From: JAKVCB01 sp965243695
GTDB lineage: Bacteria; Planctomycetota; Planctomycetia; Pirellulales; Lacipirellulaceae
Direction: 5' to 3'
NCBI GenBank assembly: GCA_965243695.1
Contig: CBDEWC010000037.1
Span: 186,001-250,000, forward strand
DNA length: 64,000 bases
Shown piece by piece: positions 35,626 through 43,153 of this stretch. Below the pieces are notes generated by a model, which was given only the letters and a program-made list of their open reading frames with translations, ran no database searches and was not told the DNA's origin. The position numbers were made by a program, and so were the translations under genes. Position 1 is the first letter of the stretch. Each line of letters begins with the position of its first letter.

Positions 35626-36753
35626 ATGAAGTTACTACTTGCGACCGGTTTGCTCACCCTGGCGGTTCTGACGGGTCCTGTTGGAGCGACAGTTTACAAC
35701 GTCAACGACGAGGCCCACTTTCCCGACTTCACCATGCCGTGTGACGGCTGCAACAGCGCTGACAATCCCCTCGCAGGAAACGTGTGGGAATATGGCTTCC
35801 GCGAGACGGGCGCCGGCAATATTGGGAACGATCCAGTCTGGAACAACAATGCGTTCCAGGAATTCATCCCCTTTGACAGGACGACGCAAATGGGGGCCGA
35901 CGTGATAGGTGGGGCCGCTTCCGGTTCTTTGGGCGATATCAACGGCTGGTGCCAGGACAACGGAGCCCGTTGCGATGCGGCCGGAAATTTGGGAGCCCAG
36001 GTGCGAATTATCGACTTCGGATCGGGTGCCGGTACGCATGGCGGTGCGGCCAGTAGTTATGTTAAAGGGACCGTCCACCTTTTTACCGATGACGATATGC
36101 CTGCCGACCGGGCGACAATCGTTCGCTTTAACCCGCCTGAACCGGGCACCTACCAGGTGAATATGCTGTTCGAAAACCGATCTGCCAGCGGGCTACCCAC
36201 CCGCGGGGCAACCTACCACGCCGTTCACACAAGCGATAACGGATTCTTCGAGGACTTTACCGTGCTCAGCGAAGGACAACTGGGTCCCCAGGCGTTTAGC
36301 TGGACTCAAGGCCTGGGCAGTGGAGATTATGCGATTGTCGAGCAGTCGGTGACGCTGGCCGCGGGCGACTACATAGAGCTGGCCGCGATGGCCAGTGGGC
36401 TGGCGTGGCCCGGGGTTCCGGTAGCCCTTAATGGCACGATTGAGTGCACCGGCGGCGCCTGCCTCGGAGGAGGCGGCGGTGAGCCCAGTGGCGATTACAA
36501 CGGCGACGGCCAGATCGATGCAGCCGATTACACCGTGTACCAGGACACCGTTGGCCAGGCGGTGACCGCAGGAAGTGGCGCCGATGGCAACGCGAATGGC
36601 ACCATCGAGCAGGGCGACTACATTTTCTGGAGTGACAGATTTGGCAACGCGGCCGGCAGCGGGGGAGCTGCAGCTGTTCCGGAGCCTTCTACCTTGGTGC
36701 TGTTACCGCTCTTGTTTGCGGGTCTTGCCTCTGTTCGCCGCCGCGCTGCTTGA
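35626..36753 (+). CDS. PEP-CTERM protein with dockerin-like repeat, tandem paralog B
   Basis: This 375-residue protein is a tandem copy of the preceding gene, 80 bases downstream. Signal peptide, YGFR/TDDDxP module, Cys pairs, dockerin-like segment and PEP-CTERM signal are all kept. Differences cluster in the first two thirds (for example GGAASGSLGDI with three extra residues, and THGGAASSY in place of THTVAGVDSY), while from about 36307 on only seven bases in roughly 430 differ from paralog A. That uneven pattern suggests later gene conversion of the 3' end. It lies 143 bases before the third GH36 gene, on the same strand. Confidence 0.88.
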   Translation: MKLLLATGLLTLAVLTGPVGATVYNVNDEAHFPDFTMPCDGCNSADNPLAGNVWEYGFRETGAGNIGNDPVWNNNAFQEFIPFDRTTQMGADVIGGAASGSLGDINGWCQDNGARCDAAGNLGAQVRIIDFGSGAGTHGGAASSYVKGTVHLFTDDDMPADRATIVRFNPPEPGTYQVNMLFENRSASGLPTRGATYHAVHTSDNGFFEDFTVLSEGQLGPQAFSWTQGLGSGDYAIVEQSVTLAAGDYIELAAMASGLAWPGVPVALNGTIECTGGACLGGGGGEPSGDYNGDGQIDAADYTVYQDTVGQAVTAGSGADGNANGTIEQGDYIFWSDRFGNAAGSGGAAAVPEPSTLVLLPLLFAGLASVRRRAA

Positions 36754-36896
36754 GACGAACGGCAGCCGGCAGGTGGATTTTGCAGTGATCAAGGCTTTCA
36801 CCGAAGATTTTCTAAGCAACCAAAGCGGGGCTCCAGGCAGAGTTCGGCGTTTTTGTTTTTACACGTTCTTGTTCCGTAGCAATGCTTGAGGTGTGT

Positions 36897-39704
36897 ATGG
36901 CCCGTCGTTTTTTTTGGACTCTGTTTGCCAGTGGAGTGCTCGTTCGAATCGCCTGCGCGGCCCCGGGCGATACCTGGAATTCAGCGACCCAGTTCCATGC
37001 GCCGGTTGCAGGTGCTCCGGTCGTTACAAAGAGCCATTCGGCGGACGAAAATCCGTGGCAATATGGCTTTCGCATAGCCCGCGGGTACAACGACGGGAAG
37101 TGGGGCCACATGGACGCCGGTCCCTTTAAGCCGTTTGTGGTTGCCGACGAACTGGGGCCGGGTGTCTTTGGAGAGGCCGACAGCGGCCCCGACTTGAACC
37201 GCTGGTGGGTTCCTTTTCCGCCTCCGGCTGGCCAGGTGCATGTGGGGCGGATCCATTTTTCAGAAGGACCGCTCGAGCAGGGCCCGGAAAAATATCTTGC
37301 CCAGCAAGTGCATCTGCTGACCGATGACGACGCGCCCACGACCGGTATTGTTTCTCTGCGGTGGGTGGCCCCTGCTGAGGGGATTTTCTCGATCCAAATT
37401 GCCCTGGAGAATCGGCTTGACGTACCAGCGGAGGCGCAGCGCGATCCGTTTTATCACGTGCTAGTGAACGGCGTGAAACTGGCCGAGGGGTTGCTGGAAG
37501 GTTTTACGGCCACCGCCACACACACCTACCAGAACCTGGCCCTGGAGGCAGGCGATACGGTTGAGATTTGTGCTTCGACCGGTAGCGTGACGTTTCCGTT
37601 TGGACTGTTGGCCACCGATGTCACGATCGAACAGATGCCCGACTCGGCCACCCCGACGGTGCTGGCCGAGCTGGCTCGCCGGCGAGAAACGTTGGCACAG
37701 GGGCCAGAGCCGGTGCTCGAAATAGCCGACGACCACCGGTGGGCAGCCTCGATGCGCCGGGCGGCCGAGTGGATCCGGAAGAATCTCTCCGAGTCGGCGG
37801 TCGGTCTGCCCTTCTCGTTTGGCTACAACGGCAAAGAGATGTTTCGGTCTCGTTACGGCGGGCATCCACTGCCACCGGGGCACTTGCGGGGTTGGAAGAC
37901 TCGCCGCACCTGGCAGCAGCTTGACGAGAACCGTGTACAAAAGACGATCACCTGCCACGATCTGAGAACCGACTTGGAAGTCGAACTTCAACTGGTCGAG
38001 TATCACGACTTTCCTGTTGTCGAGTGGGTGGTGACGTTCAAGAACAACGGAGAGCAGCAGACACCGATCCTGGAGAATATCGAGGCCCTAAATATCCGGC
38101 TGGATGCCGATCGGTGGCAGTTGCACCACAATGCCGGTTCTTACCCGGGAGCGGCCTCGTTTGCTCCCTATACGACGTCGCTGGATGCCGGGAAATTGCT
38201 CCAGCTTAGCGGTTTCGGCGGACGGCCGTCGAACACACACATGCCCTATTTCAATCTCGAGCAGGATGACGACGGGGTGATCCTGGCGGTGGGGTGGCCC
38301 GGCCAGTGGGAGGCCAACCTGCTCCGCGAGAGTGGCCGCGGGCTTCACCTGGCCACGGGCCAGCAGGGGACCCACTTGCGACTGAAGCCGGGCGAGTCGG
38401 TACGCACGCCGCTGGTGGTGCTCATGTTTCGTGCGGGGGGTGACTGGATGGATGGGCAAAACGTATGGCGCCGATGGATGATCGAGCACAACCTGCCGCG
38501 GCCGGGCGGAAAGCCTATCGAGCCGATGCTCTCAGGGCAAACTGGCTACTACATGGACTGGATGTACAAGGCGACCGAAGAGAATCAGAAGGAGTCGATC
38601 GACCTGTTCCTTCGGCGGGGAATTGAACTGGATGCCTGGTGGATGGATACCGGCTGGTACACACCGATGTGGGAGCCGGTGCCCGACCGTTTTCCCCGCG
38701 GAATCCGGCCGATTAGCGACCATGCTGGGCAGCATGATATTCGCACGATCTTGTGGTTTGAGCCCGAACGGGTCGTGCCCACCAGTCCGCTCAATACAGA
38801 ACATCCCGAATGGGTTCTGCACGCTTCGACGACCGACCAAGGCCTGTTGAACCTGGGCAATCCCCAGGCCCGCCAGTGGATTACCGACCGCCTTCACCAG
38901 GTGTTAATCGACAACCAGATTGGCATTTTTCGCTCCGACTTTAACATGGATCCGCTCGACCACTGGCGGCAGAACGATGCGCGCGACCGCCAGGGCATCA
39001 CCGAAAATCACTACGTTACCGGTTATCTCGCTTTCTGGGACGCGCTGTTGGAGCGAGATCCAAATTTACTCATTGACAGTTGTGCTTCCGGCGGACGTCG
39101 TAACGACCTGGAAACGATGCGTCGCAGCGTACCGCTGTGGAAGTGTGATTACGCGGTCGAGCCTGTCGGCATGCAGTGCCAGACCTATGGGTTGGCGATG
39201 TGGTTGCCCTACTTTGGTAACTGCGGTGGCCAGATCGATAAGTACGTCTTTCGCAGCAATATGTACCCAGCGATTACCAAGGGAGCCTGGGAAGACCGCT
39301 CGCCGACGCGGGACGTGCGCGACGAGAAGCTCGACTACCAGTTGCTGAAAAAGTTGATTGGCCAGTGGCGGCAGGTGGCACCGCACTACTTTGGCGATTT
39401 TTATCCGTTGACCCCGTTCTCGCTGGAGGAGTCGGGAGCGTGGATGGCGTGGCAATTTCACAGTCCTGAAACGGGAGAAGGATTCGTACAGGCATTTCGG
39501 AGGCCTGGTGCCCCGGCCGAAATCAGCCTTCGCCTCCGCGGCTTGGAGGGACCGGCTAAATACGAAGTGCTCGATTTTGATGGTCCACCCGGGAGGTCCG
39601 AATCGGAACTTCAGACAGGTGCTCACCTGATGCAACAGGGGCTTCCGGTAACCGCTCAGGAGAGCCCGGCTGCGGCGATTTTCCATTACCGGCTGGTTCA
39701 GTAA
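36897..39704 (+). CDS. GH36-type alpha-galactosidase-like enzyme with PEP-CTERM-paralog module (third of three)
   Basis: A GAGGTG ribosome site precedes the ATG at 36897 (an earlier ATG at 36882 is less likely), giving 935 residues with signal peptide (FFWTLFASGVLVRIACA). Residues about 25-250 are not NPCBM but match the module of the two genes upstream: NPWQYGFR, VHLLTDDDAPTTG, FYHVLVNG, LALEAGDTVEI. The barrel follows: DAWWMDTGWYTP, ILWFEPERVV, nucleophile Asp681 in FRSDFNMDP, SCASGGRRNDLETMRR and acid/base Asp751 in PLWKCDYAVEP, where the common RSD reads KCD. Repeats start at the stop codon. The family acts on alpha-galactosides; the bound ligand is unknown. Confidence 0.92.
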   Translation: MARRFFWTLFASGVLVRIACAAPGDTWNSATQFHAPVAGAPVVTKSHSADENPWQYGFRIARGYNDGKWGHMDAGPFKPFVVADELGPGVFGEADSGPDLNRWWVPFPPPAGQVHVGRIHFSEGPLEQGPEKYLAQQVHLLTDDDAPTTGIVSLRWVAPAEGIFSIQIALENRLDVPAEAQRDPFYHVLVNGVKLAEGLLEGFTATATHTYQNLALEAGDTVEICASTGSVTFPFGLLATDVTIEQMPDSATPTVLAELARRRETLAQGPEPVLEIADDHRWAASMRRAAEWIRKNLSESAVGLPFSFGYNGKEMFRSRYGGHPLPPGHLRGWKTRRTWQQLDENRVQKTITCHDLRTDLEVELQLVEYHDFPVVEWVVTFKNNGEQQTPILENIEALNIRLDADRWQLHHNAGSYPGAASFAPYTTSLDAGKLLQLSGFGGRPSNTHMPYFNLEQDDDGVILAVGWPGQWEANLLRESGRGLHLATGQQGTHLRLKPGESVRTPLVVLMFRAGGDWMDGQNVWRRWMIEHNLPRPGGKPIEPMLSGQTGYYMDWMYKATEENQKESIDLFLRRGIELDAWWMDTGWYTPMWEPVPDRFPRGIRPISDHAGQHDIRTILWFEPERVVPTSPLNTEHPEWVLHASTTDQGLLNLGNPQARQWITDRLHQVLIDNQIGIFRSDFNMDPLDHWRQNDARDRQGITENHYVTGYLAFWDALLERDPNLLIDSCASGGRRNDLETMRRSVPLWKCDYAVEPVGMQCQTYGLAMWLPYFGNCGGQIDKYVFRSNMYPAITKGAWEDRSPTRDVRDEKLDYQLLKKLIGQWRQVAPHYFGDFYPLTPFSLEESGAWMAWQFHSPETGEGFVQAFRRPGAPAEISLRLRGLEGPAKYEVLDFDGPPGRSESELQTGAHLMQQGLPVTAQESPAAAIFHYRLVQ

Positions 39705-40128
39705 GCAAAAGCCGTGGGCCTAAGCAAAAGCCGTGGGCCACAGTCAAGCAGCCCAGTCAAGCAGCCCAGTCAAGCAGCCCAGTCAAGCAGCCCAGTCAAG
39801 CAGCCCAGTCAAGCAGCCCAGTCAAGCAGCCCAGTCAAGCAGCCCAGTCAAGCAGCCCAGTCAAGCAGCCCAGCCCAGTCAAGCAGACCAGTCAAGCAGC
39901 CCAGTCAAGCAGCCCAGCAAGCAGCCCAGTCAAGCAGCCCAGTCAAGCAGACCAGTCAAGCAGACCAGTCAAGCAGCCCAGTCAAGCAGCCCAGTCAAGC
40001 AGCCCAGTCAAGCAGCCCAGTCAAGCAGCCCAGTCAAGCAGCCCAGCAAGCAGACCAGCAAGCACCAGCAAGCAGACCAGGCAAGCAGACCAGGCAAGCA
40101 GACCAGGCAAGCAGACCAGGCAAGCAGG
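39702..40128 (+). repeat. Minisatellite: duplicated stop-codon segment and a 13-bp array of about 30 units
   Basis: A 19-base unit, TAAGCAAAAGCCGTGGGCC, is perfectly doubled at 39702-39739; its first three bases are the stop codon of the GH36 gene. Next comes an array of CAGTCAAGCAGCC, with about 22 intact units and some nine variants (CAGCAAGCAGAC, CAGGCAAGCAGAC) that grow commoner towards 40128. The unit is not divisible by three, so every frame cycles through the same Ser/Gln/Ala-rich text; the long frames here are not genes. There are no spacers, so it is not a CRISPR. Confidence 0.95.
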
Positions 40129-40585
40129 TTACGATTTAGGTGGCCTGATGGGGTGGGTCGTTTTTGGGGCCGATGGATACTTCTTCTCTTTTTCTTGGAG
40201 CCCAAAGCCCGGTTCTTGGAGCCCAAAGCCCCGTTTTCTAGCCCTGAAACCCATTTTGGAAGGACTCTACTTCCACCCGACCTTGATAGGCGGTTGCCGG
40301 AATTTTGGACAAAACTTTGTTTTTTTACCCTGGCATCCTTGACAATTGGTCTAAAAGGCTCCATATTGGGCAGTTAGGAGGGTCGGAATAACCCAATTTT
40401 TGAATGCTCGCTTGTTTGGGTTTGGCGGCTTTTTGAGTTCTGCAGACCGAACCTCCTTCGGTTTGAGATTGGTTGGGTTCCTGGGAGAGGTTTCCGGGAG
40501 CTGTTGGAAATCAGGTCGTGTAGCCTGGTGGTTTTTCACCCTTTTTATTGGCAGGTGAACCACTTGCCATGGGAGAACGAGAGTA
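40129..40585 (+). other. Gene-free region after the minisatellite
   Basis: No coding sequence is supported. A 19-base segment TTCTTGGAGCCCAAAGCCC occurs twice (about 40193-40232). The last 50 bases hold the leader of the next PEP-CTERM gene, with a small GGTG/CACC hairpin near 40530. Confidence 0.4.
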
Positions 40586-41431
40586 ATGAAAAAGGTATTT
40601 GCAGCATTGTTGTTGGTTGTTGTGACATGTGGCTTCGCATCGGCCGCTGAGATTCTTTTGAATGGAAACGTGGCAGGTGGTCACATTAATGGGGATTGGA
40701 ACAATGCCGCTCATTGGTTCATTCATCCCAATCCGGCCGGGCGCATTCCAGCCGCCGGTGACAATGCAGCCATCGATCGAGGTTGGGACGGTTTGTCCGC
40801 CACGCTTGATGCTGGTTCTCATGATATAAACAACTTAACGATTGCTTATCATTATAAAAACAACGATCTAACGATTGGCGCAGGCGTTGATGTTAATCTC
40901 ACTGGCAACCTCCTGATCGGCGGCAGCACAACCGGCGATGGAACGCTGCACAACTCTGGTGATATCGCTGCTGGCTACGCCGGGTTAGATAGAGAGGTCA
41001 TCGTTGGCGCATATGGTAATGGCACCCTAAATATGAACGGTGGCAGCATAAAGGCGACTTATTTTAAGGCCCCATCATACCATGCCACCAATGCGAGTGC
41101 CCCTCACCAGACCACGGCCCACGTTCAGCTCGATGGCGGAACCATCACTGCCTGGGATTGGGCATTGTTATCCGGTAACGGCGAAAAGAACGGCACGATG
41201 GACATTACCGGCGGTGTGCTGCAGGGGACCCGTGGCGATATGGCCACCCGTGCACAGAGTTATATCGATAACGGTTGGCTGACCGCCTACGGTGGTACAG
41301 GCATCGTGGACATCGATACCAGTGGTGCCAGCGGCTACGCCGTGAGGATCACCGGTGTGGTTCCTGAGCCAACTTCTCTGGTTCTGTTGAGCCTCGCCAG
41401 CCTCGCGTTGGTGGTGCGTCGCCGCAAGTAA
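40586..41431 (+). CDS. PEP-CTERM protein with autotransporter-like beta repeats
   Basis: The 281-residue product has a signal peptide (MKKVFAALLLVVVTCGFASA), a module opening with GDWNNAAHWFIHPNPAG, then short beta repeats (NDLTIGAGVDVNLTGNLLIG, GTLNMNGGSIKATYF, GTMDITGGVLQGTRG) and a PEP-CTERM signal (VPEPTSLVLLSLASLAL plus RRRK). Proteins of this shape are exported and possibly anchored by an exosortase; the role is unknown. The opening module and repeats resemble the product starting at 54061 (ETHNWNDPGNWAGNQVPG, GGTLIMQKGSAL). The gene stands alone, with a strong terminator 50 bases downstream. Confidence 0.88.
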   Translation: MKKVFAALLLVVVTCGFASAAEILLNGNVAGGHINGDWNNAAHWFIHPNPAGRIPAAGDNAAIDRGWDGLSATLDAGSHDINNLTIAYHYKNNDLTIGAGVDVNLTGNLLIGGSTTGDGTLHNSGDIAAGYAGLDREVIVGAYGNGTLNMNGGSIKATYFKAPSYHATNASAPHQTTAHVQLDGGTITAWDWALLSGNGEKNGTMDITGGVLQGTRGDMATRAQSYIDNGWLTAYGGTGIVDIDTSGASGYAVRITGVVPEPTSLVLLSLASLALVVRRRK

Positions 41432-41480
41432 GCTTATCTGAGAAGTAAGCTGATCTGTGAAGATACGCATGATTGAAATA

Positions 41481-41515
41481 AACCCTCGGTGTCCCTGTGG
41501 CACCGGGGGTTTTTT
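41481..41515 (+). terminator. Rho-independent terminator of the PEP-CTERM gene
   Basis: An 11-bp stem (AACCCTCGGTG at 41481-41491 with CACCGGGGGTT at 41501-41511, one wobble pair) and a nine-base loop are followed by six T residues. Confidence 0.93.
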
Positions 41516-41529
41516 CGTGCAAGGGGCTT

Positions 41530-41660
41530 GGCTACCTGGCTACCTGGCTACCTGGCTACCTGGCGTAGGAATTTATCGGAAACCCCCGCCTGCCAACCCC
41601 CCACCGACAGGCACCCCACCGACAGGCACCCCACCGACAGGCACCCCACCGACAGGCACC
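41530..41660 (+). repeat. Two short tandem arrays: 8-bp and 15-bp units
   Basis: GGCTACCT occurs four times at 41530-41561. After 40 bases, CCACCGACAGGCACC occurs four times without change at 41601-41660. Both lie between the terminator and the tRNA gene; no gene was seen from 41516 to 41895. Confidence 0.9.
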
Positions 41661-41895
41661 CCGGTCTTGGCGGAGGTTTGAGTGCCAGCGTGGAACGTTC
41701 AGGCGACTTGATGGTTTTCGGTGAGGCGTGCGTTCTGAAGGGGCTGTATGAAGTGGTTTGGGGTGCTGCCGGATCCTGGAGCCGAGACCGGTTGATCGAC
41801 TGCCAGCCAACAGAGTAAGTTAACCACTTGGCCATTCATTGAGCGTTGGCACCCACGGCCGTTGGCATTTGCCGGCACGTTCGACGCCTGAGTTG

Positions 41896-41969
41896 GTCCC
41901 CGTAGCTCAACTGGATAGAGCGTCGGCCTCCGAAGCCGAAGGTTAGAGGTTCGAATCCTCTCGGGGATA
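41896..41969 (+). tRNA. tRNA-Arg (anticodon CCG)
   Basis: All four arms can be folded: acceptor GTCCCCG/CGGGGAT with discriminator A, D arm GCTCAACTGGATAGAGC, anticodon stem TCGGC/GCCGA with loop CTCCGAA (anticodon CCG, reading CGG) and T arm AGAGG-TTCGAAT-CCTCT. CCA is not encoded. A 42-base copy of its 3' part lies at 46953-46994. Confidence 0.96.
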
Positions 41970-42035
41970 CTTGTTCTTTTTTCGGATCTTCTCGGTCTGT
42001 ATCAGATTGTGTTTTCCTCGGGGTTTTCTGAGACC

Positions 42036-43103
42036 ATGTTTCATCACTTGGGCCGTATGGTGAAATGTGCTCTTGTTCCATGTCTTGTCTTCTTGTGGTA
42101 CTTCGGCTGGACGGTTTCGGTTGCATCGGCCCAGAACAATGCAGTCCCGAACACCACGACTCTGAACACCACGACTTCAGAGGAGAAGGTTGCACCGGTC
42201 CCGAAGCCCACCATCGCAAACGTTTCGTACGGTACCGATGTACGTCACGTTCTCGATTTCTACCAGGCGGAATCCGCAGAACCGACACCGCTGGTGTTCT
42301 ATATCCATGGCGGTGGCTGGACCGGAGGCGATAAACGAAAAGTCTTACGGCCGAAGAACGGGCTCAAAAAATTTCTTGCTGCCGGCATTTCGGTGGTGGC
42401 GATCAACTACCGTTACACCACCATGGCCCAGGCGGCCGGAGTCGAGCCGCCGGTGAAATGGCCCCTGGAAGATGCCGCCCGCGCCCTGCAGTTCGTTCGC
42501 ACCCGGGCGCATGTGTGGAATTTTGACCCGCAGCGAATTGGAGGTGCCGGGGTTTCGGCCGGCGGTGCGTCAGCCTTGTGGCTTTGTTGTCATGACGATC
42601 TGGCTCAGCCGCAAAGCGAGGACCTCCTGCTGCGCCAATCGACTCGCCTGTTTTGCGCCGCGCCGGTTGCCGCTCAAACCTGCTTCGATCCGCAACTGCT
42701 GCGCGCGTGGTTGCCCAACATGAACTATGGAGGACATGCCTTCGGTTTTCGTAAGCCTGGCCAGGCACGCGCTAAAGAGTTTCAAGCCTTTTACGAAGCA
42801 CGTGCCGAAGTGATGCCGTGGGTGCGGAGGTATTCTGCGTATCACCTCGTTACCCCGGACGACCCGCCGATCTTTCTTCAGTATGGTCGCAAGGGAGAGC
42901 AGCCCCTCGTTGTGGGGCAGCCTACTGCGGATCCTGAACACTCGGCCGTGCTTGGGGTCCAGTTGGCAGAGAAACTCACCGAAGCTGGGGTTGAGAACTA
43001 CCTTGCTTATCCTGGTGGGCCTAAGACTCCCTGGCCCAATGCGGTTGCGTTTCTCATTGCCCACCTGAAAGGACACGGCCTGAAAGAAAGCAAAGCCCCG
43101 TAA
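42036..43103 (+). CDS. Secreted alpha/beta-hydrolase (esterase/lipase-like)
   Basis: Start candidates are ATG 42036 and ATG 42057, both just ahead of a signal peptide (CALVPCLVFLWYFGWTVSVASA); the first gives 355 residues. The alpha/beta-hydrolase landmarks are clear: oxyanion motif HGGGW in VFYIHGGGWTGGDKR, nucleophile Ser in GGAGVSAGGASA (GxSxG), and an acidic residue in DDPPIFLQYGRK. The final His of the triad is not obvious. The family (BD-FAE/esterase) removes acyl groups from sugars or similar esters, and planctomycetes keep many next to sulfatases and DUF1501 genes. It is the first gene after the tRNA, within the repeat-bounded segment. Confidence 0.85.
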   Translation: MFHHLGRMVKCALVPCLVFLWYFGWTVSVASAQNNAVPNTTTLNTTTSEEKVAPVPKPTIANVSYGTDVRHVLDFYQAESAEPTPLVFYIHGGGWTGGDKRKVLRPKNGLKKFLAAGISVVAINYRYTTMAQAAGVEPPVKWPLEDAARALQFVRTRAHVWNFDPQRIGGAGVSAGGASALWLCCHDDLAQPQSEDLLLRQSTRLFCAAPVAAQTCFDPQLLRAWLPNMNYGGHAFGFRKPGQARAKEFQAFYEARAEVMPWVRRYSAYHLVTPDDPPIFLQYGRKGEQPLVVGQPTADPEHSAVLGVQLAEKLTEAGVENYLAYPGGPKTPWPNAVAFLIAHLKGHGLKESKAP

Positions 43104-43153
43104 ACTCGTTTTTTATAAAACGAGACACTCGTATTACCAGGGACCTGCAAGCC

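Noticed and set aside
39740..40128. CRISPR array.
   Set aside because: Units are 13 bases and directly adjoining, without unique spacers, and no cas gene is in the window.
39714..40377. Two long plus-strand frames rich in Ser, Gln and Ala.
   Set aside because: They are produced by the 13-bp array, whose unit gives the same text in every frame; no start signal or domain is present.
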